DNA of 64,000 nt from Candidatus Thiodiazotropha sp. (ex Monitilora ramsayi) (GCA_025655595.1 JAHXIO010000011.1:1-64000), one strand, 5' to 3'. Positions 35,830-45,261 are shown, counted from the first letter of the stretch. Translations and numbers: made by a program. The notes: a model not told the origin generated them from the letters alone.

Positions 35830-36192
35830 TCAGACACCATAGAGAGAATCGTGCAGATAACGTTTGAAATGCTTCAATACCGGTTTGGGAATAGCCTCTT
35901 CCGTGAATAGGCGCAGCTCATGTATCCGATCAACCGAAACTGTACCAGCAGCATGCAGTGCCTCATCGATCTCCCGATGTATGGAGGTATCAAAGAACAG
36001 ACCCTTTCTCTCCCTGACCACGCTGTAGACCGCCATCAGCGCCATCTGCTCCTCGGGTGCCAGTTCACACTTGTTGTCCAGAATCCTCAGCATCACCGCG
36101 GTGACACAATCGACCTGGAGCGGGTCGAGCGGTGCCGTTTGTGCCCACAGGGCTGCCGGATGAGGGGTTTCAATGGCTGTCTGAAGGTTCAT
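35830..36192 (-). CDS. Small soluble protein of unknown function
   Basis: This 120-residue protein starts at the ATG at 36192 with AAGG six bases upstream; a longer frame would add 15 residues. No signal or span. It is mostly helical, with Leu-Gln-Val-Asp-Cys-Val-Thr-Ala-Val-Met and a C-terminal Lys-Arg-Tyr-Leu-His-Asp-Ser-Leu-Tyr segment. I recognise no family. Codon use and the ribosome site support a real gene. It is isolated on both sides. Confidence 0.6.
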   Translation of the reverse strand: MNLQTAIETPHPAALWAQTAPLDPLQVDCVTAVMLRILDNKCELAPEEQMALMAVYSVVRERKGLFFDTSIHREIDEALHAAGTVSVDRIHELRLFTEEAIPKPVLKHFKRYLHDSLYGV

Positions 36193-36561
36193 GTGCCTTA
36201 ACCTTGTCCAATCTCGTGGGACAGATGACCGATCCATACCAAAAAGCCTTCGAGCAATCGGGCATAGACTCCAGCACGATTCTCCTCGACCGACGACTAA
36301 AACAATCAGTGTCTACCACTTTTGTCTTATTAAAATCTGCCGATCCAAAAAAGAGGAAGATATTATATCACGTCGTGACTTTTTATAACCGCGATATGAC
36401 AAAAATTCACGTCTTTACCTATTCCGTCGCATACAGTCTGGCCTAGCTCGTATAAGCCCCCAAATAGAAAAGAAGGCACAGGCATAAGCCATCAACAAAC
36501 GCCTGCGAATAATCATTGTTTGACATCAGAAGACGCACCCAGTGTCCGCCCCCCTTTTTGA
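36193..36561. other. Spacer between an unknown gene and chrA
   Basis: No acceptable gene. A forward frame crossing 36132-36446 overlaps the small gene in antisense and has no ribosome site. No hairpin of note. Confidence 0.4.
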
Positions 36562-37911
36562 TTACAACAATAGGGAATAACCCAGACCGATGACAGCGGA
36601 AGCTCCGATGACAGGAAGGATCCCTATCTTATATCTGAAAAGAGCGATAAATGCGGCGATGCCAATTAACAGGGAGACCCACTCGAAAGTTCCATTAAAC
36701 CCTTCTGGCCAAAGCACATGGTAGGCAAAAAACAGAGCCAGATTGAGAATCACACCGACGACAGCAGCCGTAATCCCCGTCAATGGTGCAGTGAACTTGA
36801 CATCATGCCTTGTCGCTTCAACCGCTGGCCCACCGAGCAGGATAAAGAGAAATGAGGGTATAAAAGTAAACAGTGTGGCGATACCTGCACCTGCAGCTCC
36901 CGCCATCGGCAACATTTCCGGTCCCAATATTTCTTTTGTCCAGCCCCCCACAAATCCGACAAATGCAACCACCATAATCAAGGGACCTGGAGTTGTTTCG
37001 CCGAGTGCGAGGCCATCGATCATTTGTGTACCGCTCAACCAACCATATTGCTCCACACCTCCCTGATAAACATAAGGAAGGACAGCATAGGCACCACCGA
37101 AAGTCACAAGGGCTGCTTTTGTAAAAAACCAGCCCATCTGGGTCAGCGTACCCTCCCAACCATAGCTCGTTGAGAGCATTGCCATTACCGCACCCCATAT
37201 GAGCATGCCGGTGGCAGCAAAGGCAATTAGCCTTGTCCATTTGAATCTGGCGTGCTCGGGAACAGGCGTATCATCATCGATCAGGGCAGGTCCAAAAGTT
37301 TTACCCGTATCCTCATGATGTCCACCTGCCCTGAAGTGTCCAGGTGAAAAGCGTGAACCCACATAGCCGATAATACCAGCCATCAAGACAATATAAGGAA
37401 ACGGAATATTCAAAGCGAATATCGCCACAAAGGCCAATACAGCCACTGCGCGAAGTATGTTATTTCTTAAGGCTCTTGCACCGATCCGAAAGGCAGCAAA
37501 TACCACGATGGCCGTCACAGCAGGTTTTATTCCATACAAAACACCTTCCACAACCTGCACATCTCCATAAACCAGATAAATCCATGTGAGAGTAATAAGG
37601 ATGAATAATGATGGCAGCACAAAGAGAACACCAGCAGCAATACCACCCCATACCCCATGCATCAGCCAGCCAATATAGATTGCCAATTGCTGGGCCTCAG
37701 GACCCGGCAAAACCATGGTGTAATTGAGTGCATGGAGAAATCGATGTTCCGAAATCCATCGTCTTTTCTCGACGAGTTCCTGATGCATCATGCTAATCTG
37801 GCCTGCCGGTCCGCCGAAACTGATGAATCCCAATTTCAGCCAATAGATAAATCCCTCCCCAAATGTCACCGGTTCGGGCTGCTCTGTAATATCCTGCGTG
37901 ATCGTTGACAT
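36562..37911 (-). CDS. chrA: Chromate transporter ChrA (long-chain CHR family)
   Basis: This 449-residue, two-domain CHR-family membrane protein. Each half carries the family blocks: Phe-Gly-Gly-Pro-Ala-Gly-Gln near residue 32 with Pro-Gly-Pro-Glu-Ala-Gln near 70 in the first half, and Val-Thr-Phe-Gly-Gly-Ala-Tyr near 271 with Glu-Thr-Thr-Pro-Gly-Pro-Leu near 307 in the second. The proteins export chromate, with sulfate as a related anion. No regulator (chrB) is adjacent. Given the sulfur-metabolic flavour of nearby genes, a sulfate-related role is also possible. Confidence 0.9.
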   Translation of the reverse strand: MSTITQDITEQPEPVTFGEGFIYWLKLGFISFGGPAGQISMMHQELVEKRRWISEHRFLHALNYTMVLPGPEAQQLAIYIGWLMHGVWGGIAAGVLFVLPSLFILITLTWIYLVYGDVQVVEGVLYGIKPAVTAIVVFAAFRIGARALRNNILRAVAVLAFVAIFALNIPFPYIVLMAGIIGYVGSRFSPGHFRAGGHHEDTGKTFGPALIDDDTPVPEHARFKWTRLIAFAATGMLIWGAVMAMLSTSYGWEGTLTQMGWFFTKAALVTFGGAYAVLPYVYQGGVEQYGWLSGTQMIDGLALGETTPGPLIMVVAFVGFVGGWTKEILGPEMLPMAGAAGAGIATLFTFIPSFLFILLGGPAVEATRHDVKFTAPLTGITAAVVGVILNLALFFAYHVLWPEGFNGTFEWVSLLIGIAAFIALFRYKIGILPVIGASAVIGLGYSLLL

Positions 37912-38443
37912 TGAGACTTCACCCTGCCTTATATTGTTGTTTTCAATGGAATATAGCCGATATATTCATACGCCACAGCCATATGCCAAGCCGTAAATGA
38001 TAGGGGCATTCTTCTTGTTATCACCATAAATTTTTCGTGGTTTGGCTTTTACTGCAAGGGCAAGTAAATGATGGCGTAACTGTAATATACGCCAAGTTAG
38101 AGCAGACACACCGGATTGGCTTTTTTCGGATCAATCTTACATATCTCCCACGCCCCCGAAATCAAGCTGGCCTATCCAATCACACTAAAATATGACGCCT
38201 CACTAATATACGTTTTCAAAAACCTGAAATCATCATGAAACCAAGACGGCATCGTAGACGTAATAAACAACGTCGGACCAATCACTGTTCCACTGACGAG
38301 TGAACGACCAGTAAATTTTTTACTCACACTCATATTTGACAAGATGGGGCAGTAGACCATCACAAACAAGTTGTAGTTGATTAGCTCGAGGACCAACCCT
38401 GATCAATGATGTTCTTGTTTAACATTACTCTGAGGAATGAAGA
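37912..38443. other. Spacer without recognised features
   Basis: This is 530 bases between chrA and a secreted small protein. A short reverse frame at 38172-38396 has no ribosome site. The final bases, TGAGGAATGA, are a good ribosome site for the next gene. Confidence 0.4.
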
Positions 38444-38845
38444 ATGAATCGAAAGGCAATAAATACAGTCATTGCAATGATGAGTATGATATTTTTCACC
38501 ATGGGAACTGCCTCTGCGGCCAATGATCCTTCGATTAGTGGCGATACCCGAAGTAAAGTAAACTCTGCCATGAGCGAGTTGATTAATCGCAATACCGTAA
38601 AAGGCGTATACAGTCACTTTGATCCTGTCAAAGGCGTCCTTCACGATCTGGAGCTGGTGAAGTTACATGACGGAATTGTAAAGAAAGGGAATTACTACGT
38701 CAGTTGCGCAGACTTCAGGACTTCAAAGGGCAAATTAGTCGATATCGATTTTCTGGTACTGGAAAATGATGGCAATTTTGTTGCTACGCAGGCTGTCGTA
38801 CACAAAGCGGATAATAAGAAACGGAAGTATCATTTAGAGAACTAA
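38444..38845 (+). CDS. Secreted small protein of unknown function
   Basis: This 133-residue protein has a clear signal peptide (residues 1-26, ending Ala-Ser-Ala-Ala) and a mature part of about 107 residues with a central Tyr-Tyr-Val-Ser-Cys-Ala-Asp-Phe, a single Cys, and a Lys-rich C-terminus. The sheet-like alternation suggests a small beta protein. The ribosome site is strong (GAGGAATGAAG). I recognise no family. It converges on a 71-residue membrane protein, with a bidirectional terminator between them. Confidence 0.7.
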   Translation: MNRKAINTVIAMMSMIFFTMGTASAANDPSISGDTRSKVNSAMSELINRNTVKGVYSHFDPVKGVLHDLELVKLHDGIVKKGNYYVSCADFRTSKGKLVDIDFLVLENDGNFVATQAVVHKADNKKRKYHLEN

Positions 38846-38854
38846 TTAATATAT

Positions 38855-38907
38855 AGGATAGGGCCACGTTTTTACGTTATTCGTAACAGTATTTCGTGGC
38901 CTGTCCT
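38855..38907. terminator. Nested hairpin between convergent genes
   Basis: The outer arms AGGATAGGGCCACG (38855-38868) and CGTGGCCTGTCCT (38895-38907) pair with one bulge and one T-G or T/C difference. Inside, TTACG and CGTAA form a second stem. It lies between two convergent stops and probably ends both transcripts. Confidence 0.65.
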
Positions 38908-38966
38908 CTATTATTATCTGGAAGATAAGGTCGGGCGAGATGTTTTGATATTCAGGAATTTTGTTT

Positions 38967-39182
38967 TTAAATCATTTCATCTGCTTCTTCGATCTCTTTG
39001 AGACCCTGAGTGATTTCAGGCACTACTTTTGCGATATGAACCAGACTGAATATTAAAATTCCATGGTGTGCACCAATAGCTTCTTCACCAAAACTTTTCC
39101 ATGTCTCATATCCAGAGGTAAGAAATAGAATTATTCCGCTAAAAAAATTTAGATATGGGCTTTGAGCAAGGTACTTTAACAT
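38967..39182 (-). CDS. Small two-span membrane protein
   Basis: This 71-residue protein has two hydrophobic segments (about 12-27 and 37-54) and an acidic tail of Glu and Asp. No enzyme motif. The His-His-Gly-Ile-Leu-Ile-Phe-Ser-Leu-Val-His block in the second span resembles that of small inner-membrane proteins often annotated as unknown. It is real by composition, but the ribosome site is only fair (AAGGAAAAT). No function is assigned. Confidence 0.6.
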   Translation of the reverse strand: MLKYLAQSPYLNFFSGIILFLTSGYETWKSFGEEAIGAHHGILIFSLVHIAKVVPEITQGLKEIEEADEMI

Positions 39183-39608
39183 TTAAATTTTCCTTCATTT
39201 TCTATTACAAGGATTTTGACCGGTAACGCGTAGCGATACGGTGAATCCCAGTGAACGGTGGTAACGGTCCTGTCGGTATCGAAGGTCGCGACCCCTATGT
39301 CTGATGCTGAGACCATCCAAAAAAACCATCCTGTCGGTAGTATCGACTAACAGCATGTACCAAAGACAATGGCGGCATCCAAACCCCAGACTTAAGCTTT
39401 AACGCTCAAAACCGAGAATCAATAGCGTGATAATTTTCCACAATCGGTTGAGACATAGAGTACTGAGGAATGATGTCGACGCGCCTTACGTAGTGCAGGT
39501 GACGGTAACAAGGCCGGCAACTTGACCATCGTAATTCCAGGGGATCAGATAAACGATAACTTGATCATGTATAGCTATAACTTAAAAAGGGGGTATCGTA
39601 CGAAGATG
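39183..39608. ncRNA. Unexplained, structured-looking noncoding block
   Basis: From about 39215 to 39560 the sequence has no frame but looks organised: the phrase CCTGTCGGTATCGA (39269) recurs almost unchanged at about 39331 as CCTGTCGGTAGTATCGA, with GC-rich short arms and purine-rich joints. It reminds me of the 5' domains of a bacterial group II intron, but I see no reverse transcriptase and no domain V. It could be a decayed intron or another structured RNA. Confidence 0.3.
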
Positions 39609-40421
39609 CTACCCTTCCCCCAAAACCCGGTGCCGCAGGAGCCTAAGGTCTACAGGCAGCAGAATCAGGATCATCAACCCCAATAAAAGCACTGCCGCCA
39701 TCAGGTGAAAGCTCCAGACACCCGATAAGAGTAATAGGCGAATACCTTCTGCCAAGTGATGCAGGGGATTTATCACGAGCCAAGCCTGCGCCAGCAGGTT
39801 GTCACTCTCGAGAGGAAAATAGGTACTGCTCGCGAATCCCAGGGGCATGATCACCAGATAGAATGGGATGTTCATATGATCGATAGTCGGGACAATCGCA
39901 GTGAACAGTAATCCCAAAGCGGCAAAGGCGACGCCGGCCAGAAAAAGCAGCGGCAAGGTGGCGATCACGCCGCTCCAGTGCAGATCCAACCAGCCGGCAA
40001 TGGAGAATCCGGCTAACACGAACATTACGATGACCGCATAGGCCAGACCCAGGGTAGCGGCCCAAAGAGCCTCGCCCCAAACGACATGTTCCAATCGCAC
40101 TTGGGTGGTCAACTGGCCGTCCCAGGTCTTCTGGTAGTGCATCCGGATGTAGGCGGCGAAAAGCGCCTGAAAGAATGCCGTCATGAAAACGGTATAGGCG
40201 AGGATGCCCGGGGCCAGATAGGCCAGGTAGGTGACGTTCTGCGCCTGCCAGTCGAAAGCGGGGATGTTGCTGCCCAGACCGACACCGAAGACGAGCAGCA
40301 GGATCACCGGTTCAAAGATCGGCGGCAGCGCGGCTGTATGCCAGTTGCGCAGGTAGACCACCATATGACGATTCAACACGGCCCAGCTCTGCCAGGCGGC
40401 CACGGCGAGATAGTGTCTCAT
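39609..40421 (-). CDS. ABC-2 type permease, NodJ-like
   Basis: This 270-residue integral membrane protein has about six spans and no ATPase motif. The family pattern is that of the ABC-2 permeases NodJ/DRA-type, including the Asn-Pro-Leu-His-His-Leu-Ala-Glu-Gly-Ile-Arg block near residue 220. Its start overlaps the stop of the ATPase gene by four bases (ATGA), so both are made together. Two such subunits with two ATPases make an exporter. Nodulation factor is the substrate in rhizobia. Here it is unknown; lipid-linked sugars or drugs are possible. Confidence 0.88.
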   Translation of the reverse strand: MRHYLAVAAWQSWAVLNRHMVVYLRNWHTAALPPIFEPVILLLVFGVGLGSNIPAFDWQAQNVTYLAYLAPGILAYTVFMTAFFQALFAAYIRMHYQKTWDGQLTTQVRLEHVVWGEALWAATLGLAYAVIVMFVLAGFSIAGWLDLHWSGVIATLPLLFLAGVAFAALGLLFTAIVPTIDHMNIPFYLVIMPLGFASSTYFPLESDNLLAQAWLVINPLHHLAEGIRLLLLSGVWSFHLMAAVLLLGLMILILLPVDLRLLRHRVLGEG

Positions 40422-41398
40422 AGGGTGTTGTCCGACAGCTGCAGAAAGAGGTCATCCAGGTTCGGCGGCCGCACTTCGAAACGCAGTTCGCCGAAGGCGG
40501 CGGAAAAGCGGGCCAGCCCTGCCCCGTCAAGTGCGATCTGCCAGGTATTGAGGATGCGGGTCGGTTCACCGATGCCCTCCTCGCGCAGCCACTGCTGCAC
40601 CGCCCCGGCTTGCAGGATGTTGGCATCGAGCACCACCACATGTTCGCCCACCAGATCCCCCAATACCGTACGCGGTGCACCCGACGAAACCACCCGCCCC
40701 TCTTTCAGCACAAGCAGATTGTCAGACAGCCGCTCCGCTTCATCCATGTAATGGGTCGTCAGGACAATAGCCAGTCCCTCCTGACGCAAACTGTCCACCA
40801 GCTCCCACACCGACATACGAGCCTGGGGGTCGAGCCCAGTGGTCGGCTCATCGAGAAATAGCACTTTCGGCTGGTGCACCAATGCCCTGGCGATCATCAG
40901 CCGCCGCCGATAGCCCCCTGAGAGGGTATCGGGCTTGGCGTCGGCATATCGCGCCAGGTCGAAACGGGCCAACAACCGCTCCACCCGCCCCTCCAGGCCG
41001 GATGGCCGCGGACGAAAGTAGTGTCCAAAGCGAAGCAGATTGTCACGGACAGTGAAGTCGGTATCGAAGGTATCGTCCTGAGTGCAGACTCCGATCAGGC
41101 GGTTCGCACCATCCGGATCATTGACGCGGTCGATACCGTCGATGCGTACTTTCCCGGCATCGGGACGCAGAAAGCCGTAACACATACGTAAGGTTGTGGT
41201 TTTACCGGCACCATTTGCCCCCAGCATGCCCAGAATTTCACCCGATCGGCATTGTAGACCGACGCCGTCCACCACACGCTTAGCAGCAAAATGTTTCACC
41301 AATCCTTGAGCGTCCAGTAGCGGAGAGGTATCTGTCCGGTTCGTTACGTCCATGGGGGTAGTGTGGCATATCCGTTGAGAGGTTGGGTATAGAGACAT
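40418..41398 (-). CDS. ABC transporter ATP-binding protein, NodI-like
   Basis: This protein has about 326 residues. It starts at an ATG two codons after a TTG; an ATG 15 codons further in is an alternative. It has Walker A Gly-Ala-Asn-Gly-Ala-Gly-Lys-Thr-Thr near residue 60, the signature Leu-Ser-Gly-Gly-Tyr-Arg-Arg-Arg-Leu, and Walker B Val-Leu-Phe-Leu-Asp-Glu-Pro. The C-terminal ~80 residues form the extra domain typical of NodI/DrrA. It powers the permease encoded immediately after it. Confidence 0.9.
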   Translation of the reverse strand: MSLYPTSQRICHTTPMDVTNRTDTSPLLDAQGLVKHFAAKRVVDGVGLQCRSGEILGMLGANGAGKTTTLRMCYGFLRPDAGKVRIDGIDRVNDPDGANRLIGVCTQDDTFDTDFTVRDNLLRFGHYFRPRPSGLEGRVERLLARFDLARYADAKPDTLSGGYRRRLMIARALVHQPKVLFLDEPTTGLDPQARMSVWELVDSLRQEGLAIVLTTHYMDEAERLSDNLLVLKEGRVVSSGAPRTVLGDLVGEHVVVLDANILQAGAVQQWLREEGIGEPTRILNTWQIALDGAGLARFSAAFGELRFEVRPPNLDDLFLQLSDNTL

Positions 41399-41878
41399 AC
41401 TCAATCTCGACTACCAACTCTCTATCAATCCTATCAGCCATCAGATACCAATCGATCATTCAACGAAGCTGGAGATGCTGAAAAACCAGCAGCGGCCCCG
41501 TTCATGGATTCCGTCCACTGGATACCATAAGTGAAGAACCCGGCCAATCCAGCCCTCACTGACCTCATGACTATTTTTCATTGATTCTCTGAAATCGAAG
41601 CTTAGTGAGTTCACCCTCTCCCGATGCGTCGTAGAATGATATGTAAAATCTGGTAAACCATTAAAAAACCCAGTCCATACAGCAACATATCAGTTGCGGT
41701 ATATAAGCCTGCTGCATTAAGATGTATGAGGTTGCATGTTGTATAATTACCACATGCCACTAGTGCCACCATCCCGAATGCCTCTCACTTCTGAACAGAA
41801 AGAGAGGCGACAATAAAGGTTTGATGGTTAGCGGGCGCTGGGACAGTGGATCGTTGAATCAATAACAACAGGTGCCTG
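41399..41878. other. Spacer with a hairpin before a cysteine-rich small protein gene
   Basis: An extended hairpin, GCCTCTC at 41780 to GAGAGGC ending 41808 with an inner TTCTG/CAGAA, sits about 70 bases before the next gene. It could lie in that gene's 5' leader. Otherwise A/T-rich DNA with no gene. Confidence 0.5.
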
Positions 41879-42217
41879 ATGAATATTAAAAAGGACGGTT
41901 GCATTGTTAAGTGTGAGCATTGTCAATGCGTCTCACACGACGGTCACGGCGGCTTTGACGTACAGGTGCCTATCCGTACCGATGACAAAGGCGTTACCGG
42001 TATCGCAAGACTCCACTGTGCCGTCTCAGCCGAACATCACCAGGTTGAACTGGTGGACTGGAAAGATGCAGATGATCAACCAGGAACTCCACCGAAAGAG
42101 ATTCAACAACGACTCTCCGCCGCACTCGGTTTTGTCGCCGATCATAGGGTCTGCGGCAACCAAAAGATCTGTCCATCAGCGGTCATCGAAATCGTAGAAA
42201 AACACGGCAAGCATTAA
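41879..42217 (+). CDS. Cysteine/histidine-rich small protein of unknown function
   Basis: This 112-residue soluble protein has an N-terminal Cys-Ile-Val-Lys-Cys-Glu-His-Cys-Gln-Cys block, several His residues in the next 20 positions and a Cys-Gly-Asn-Gln-Lys-Ile-Cys pair near residue 92. The paired Cys/His groups could bind zinc or iron, but no named motif is recognised. AGG precedes the ATG by seven bases. The two distal Cys pairs in a 12-kDa protein are unusual. It converges on rsgA, with a small hairpin (42347-42361) between. Confidence 0.65.
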   Translation: MNIKKDGCIVKCEHCQCVSHDGHGGFDVQVPIRTDDKGVTGIARLHCAVSAEHHQVELVDWKDADDQPGTPPKEIQQRLSAALGFVADHRVCGNQKICPSAVIEIVEKHGKH

Positions 42218-42346
42218 AGCGTTTTTCAGCAAGACGTTTCACCAAAATTGCTACGATATCACTACAGCTATTGCGAATTGTTAAACTGAGTATAAAGTGC
42301 GCTGACACCTGTATTTTATGCAATTGACGGAGTCAGTGCCATTAAC

Positions 42347-42361
42347 ACCGACCCCGTCGGT
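42347..42361. terminator. Short hairpin between convergent genes
   Basis: ACCGAC-CCC-GTCGGT forms a six-base stem between the stop of the Cys-rich gene and that of rsgA. No T tract, so its role as terminator is tentative. Confidence 0.35.
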
Positions 42362-42400
42362 CACCTACCCCTGTATCGTAATTGATTTAATCCTCAAACT

Positions 42401-43447
42401 TTATTGCCGCCCTTTTTTCCATTGCTGTGACGCCCTCATCGTGGAGCGGTAGAATCGTCCGAGCGCTCTTTCTCTGGCGCGCTTCTCTTGAAGACTCGCA
42501 CTATTCAATGCCTGCTCACGCATCAGCTTTTTAAAACTCGTCAGACGACGCTTATCCAGCTCTCCTGCTTCGATCGCTGCCCTCACGGCACAGTCGGGTT
42601 CTTTATCATGGTGACAATCGGCAAACCGACACTGTCCAGCCAGTTTATCGATATCAGCAAAGGTTTCCCTGATGCCCTCCTCACAATCGAAAAGCTGCAG
42701 CTCCCGCATGCCGGGTGTATCGAGTAATAGGCCACCGGCAGGCAGAAAGTGGAGCGAACGGGTTGTAGTGGTGTGCCGCCCCTTGCTGTCATCTTCCCGA
42801 ATCGATGCGATGGCCTGTACCGAACTGCCCAACAGGGTATTGACCAGCGTCGACTTGCCGACACCGGATGAGCCAAGCAGTGCAACGGTCTTGCCGGTGT
42901 AGCACCAGGACTCCAGAACATTGACACTAATAGGATCGAGTCCGTTGACCACCTCGACCATCAACATGGAATCGAGTGACTGAACCTGCCTGACATAGCC
43001 ATCGGTTTCTTCACAGAGGTCGGCTTTGGTCAGCACAACAACCGCTTCGACACCAGCCTCGGAGGAGAGCGCCAGATAACGTTCGATACGGTTCAGATTG
43101 AAGTCATCATTGAGTGAACTCACAACAAAGAGCGTATCCACATTGGCGGCGATAAGTTGGGCTGCCACCTTGGTGCCCGATGCTTTACGCGAGAATAGGG
43201 ATAGCCGCTCCAGAACACGATGGAACCGCCCCTCCCTGTCCAGCAATGCCCAGTCACCAACCGTTAACTCCGGCATGCCCGGTATGATATGCAGCGTACG
43301 GTTACCCTGCTCAGTGGCGAGTTCAATCATGGACCGATGCCGTTCAATGACACGACCCACGATGGACTGCTCCCACTCCTCCAGAGAGAGTTGTTGCTGA
43401 AAAAAAGGTGACCATCCCAATTGGGAAAGTGAAAGAATAGTAGACAT
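42401..43447 (-). CDS. rsgA: Ribosome-associated GTPase RsgA
   Basis: This 348-residue protein is a late assembly and checking factor of the 30S ribosomal subunit. The circularly permuted GTPase order is visible: Thr-Lys-Ala-Asp (G4) near residue 139 comes before the P-loop Gly-Ser-Ser-Gly-Val-Gly-Lys-Ser-Thr near 194 and Asp-Thr-Pro-Gly-Met near 242. A C-terminal zinc site has Cys...Cys-His-His...Cys in Cys-Arg-Phe-Ala-Asp-Cys-His-His. The N-terminal OB-fold region (about 30-105) is present. The 308-base upstream spacer carries dyads. No other ribosome genes are adjacent. Confidence 0.94.
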   Translation of the reverse strand: MSTILSLSQLGWSPFFQQQLSLEEWEQSIVGRVIERHRSMIELATEQGNRTLHIIPGMPELTVGDWALLDREGRFHRVLERLSLFSRKASGTKVAAQLIAANVDTLFVVSSLNDDFNLNRIERYLALSSEAGVEAVVVLTKADLCEETDGYVRQVQSLDSMLMVEVVNGLDPISVNVLESWCYTGKTVALLGSSGVGKSTLVNTLLGSSVQAIASIREDDSKGRHTTTTRSLHFLPAGGLLLDTPGMRELQLFDCEEGIRETFADIDKLAGQCRFADCHHDKEPDCAVRAAIEAGELDKRRLTSFKKLMREQALNSASLQEKRARERALGRFYRSTMRASQQWKKGRQ

Positions 43448-43755
43448 ACGAGCCCCTGACGCATCATTTGCGTCTCAATTAACACTATCTTGGGGCATGT
43501 GCCCCGGCTCAAAAACCGGGCAGAAGAATTATGGGAAGCCGACTATCAGCTCACTGCCCGGAAGGTGTTGACTACACTCATGTCTACCCTCCAGTCTGTT
43601 TTGGTTTGATCGATACCGAAAAAGTAGCAGATTGATTTAGGTTCATCAACCGGAATGATGACCAGTCACCAACTATCAGTTGCTGTCTACTGCCAGGGCA
43701 ACAGATAAATGTAGCAGATGATGCATCATCACCTGCGCCACGTCCTACCACATAT
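43448..43755. promoter_or_regulatory. rsgA upstream region with two dyads
   Basis: GACGCA-TCATT-TGCGTC lies at 43458-43474 and GGGGCA-TG-TGCCCC at 43492-43505, both within 60 bases of the rsgA start. They could be operators or leader structure for rsgA. Confidence 0.4.
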
Positions 43756-44625
43756 CTAACGCCTTTCCTGTGGATTTTGCTCTTCTCTTATTCGATCCAC
43801 CATCTCCTTGGCCTGTCGCAGCATTCCTGCTGAATCTTTTCCAGTTTGAATTCCCTGATCGCGCAGATGTCTGAAAGCACGATCCATCTCATCACTGAGC
43901 GGCAATGCCGGATAGAGTCTCTCGTCGTGATCCGGTATTCGGATTACTTCACCTTCCGGGATCTCCAGGATCCATCGTTCGCACTCCACCTCGATGATTT
44001 CGACGGAGGAGAAGGTCTTCACCGTCTCCCAACGGTACGGATTTCTTACGTTCGGGTATTCGGCAAGTAAACTGCCATCCAGATCAATCAACCGTTGTAT
44101 CTCTTGCAGTCTCGCTCTGACCTTGTCGGTGATCTCCTGTACGGAGTCGAGAAGTTCTGCCATATCTGCAGCGGAAAAAATATCACCCAGAATCGGTGGT
44201 ATTGCCGATTCGGCGGCCATCAGGCCGATATCCACCAGACCAGCGACAACCCCCGAAGTTGGATCATGGTAGTTGGCCAGTGCATTCAGTGTCGCATCAA
44301 CAAGAAAGCGGAGGGCGAACTGTTGAGCATCGCGTAACTGACCCACATCGACCCGGAGGTAAAGACAGAGGGTACCTGTTCTAATGGTAACCTTTTGGTC
44401 ATAAACACAATACTCACGGATCTGGTAACAACGCCCACCCTGATGGGCATAACGCATCTCGATCACTACCGAGCTGAGACTGGGGTCGATCTCAGTATAC
44501 TCGTCCGACTTCTTCCATCTGTCTTCTATCCAGAAACGGGGCAGCCAGTCTGGAAGATTGAACTGATCACGGGCTTGTTGACGATTTTCGTTGTGGTTAT
44601 CAAAGACAATTTCCAGGTAGTCCAT
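43756..44625 (-). CDS. Hypothetical protein of unknown family
   Basis: This 289-residue protein starts at an ATG with GGGGAGAAGG upstream, a good ribosome site. No signal peptide or membrane span. The N-terminal half (residues 1-125) looks beta-rich with acidic loops, the middle (about 130-190) contains a Gly/Ala-rich helix, and the C-terminal end is rich in Asp, Glu and Arg. A possible adaptor or immunity-like protein, but no toxin or mobile gene is adjacent. I recognise no family. Confidence 0.6.
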   Translation of the reverse strand: MDYLEIVFDNHNENRQQARDQFNLPDWLPRFWIEDRWKKSDEYTEIDPSLSSVVIEMRYAHQGGRCYQIREYCVYDQKVTIRTGTLCLYLRVDVGQLRDAQQFALRFLVDATLNALANYHDPTSGVVAGLVDIGLMAAESAIPPILGDIFSAADMAELLDSVQEITDKVRARLQEIQRLIDLDGSLLAEYPNVRNPYRWETVKTFSSVEIIEVECERWILEIPEGEVIRIPDHDERLYPALPLSDEMDRAFRHLRDQGIQTGKDSAGMLRQAKEMVDRIREEQNPQERR

Positions 44626-44855
44626 CGCCTTCTCCCCTCACACATACGGTGCGATATGTTTATGACTCTATTGGAGAAAGTATAGGCAGATTACCGGGTA
44701 CCAGTGACCAGCAAACACTGCTATTTACCGTACAAATATTACCCTTTGTATTGGCCGCAACCCAACTGTGAACCCACCACGAAGACTGCACCATCAGATT
44801 CGGCAGTCCAGACTGGAAGCACAAAATCTCTCCCATCCTGCTTCAAACACAGGAA

Positions 44856-45200
44856 TCAGAAGATCAGTACTTTGTCTGCACTCAATGTGTATTGCGCCAA
44901 CTCATCCATGTTGCTTCGTACAGCCCCCTCGAGAACCTCCTCATCCCTTAGGCCTCTCGCATCCATACAGGTACTACACAGTAAAACCTGACCTTTTCGG
45001 ATCACGGACTTGAGCATCAGTTCGATATTGTAAAACCCTTGGGGTACTTGTTGTCCACGTTTGGCGCAAATCACAGCATCCGCCATTAAGAACACGGTAA
45101 CCTTGGCATCTTTTCTTGACACTGCCTTGACCAGGCGCAAACCGTTATAGCTTCGTTCGGTTCCATATGGGGGATCATTCAGTATGACAAGAATATCCAT
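44856..45200 (-). CDS. DsrE-family sulfur-relay-like protein
   Basis: This 114-residue protein of the DsrE/DsrF-like fold has Asp-Ile-Leu-Val-Ile-Leu-Asn-Asp-Pro-Pro-Tyr-Gly at the front and Cys residues at Val-Ile-Cys and Leu-Cys-Ser-Thr-Cys-Met. Such proteins move or hold persulfide sulfur. The ribosome site (TAGGAGGGA) is strong. It follows the sterol desaturase gene at 61 bases on the same strand, and an ArsR-rhodanese regulator sits on the other side, so a sulfur-sensing unit is likely. Confidence 0.85.
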   Translation of the reverse strand: MDILVILNDPPYGTERSYNGLRLVKAVSRKDAKVTVFLMADAVICAKRGQQVPQGFYNIELMLKSVIRKGQVLLCSTCMDARGLRDEEVLEGAVRSNMDELAQYTLSADKVLIF

Positions 45201-45261
45201 CGTTCCCTCCTAAGCTGGACTTATAACTACGTAAACTATAGTGAGGCCTACCATGACATGA

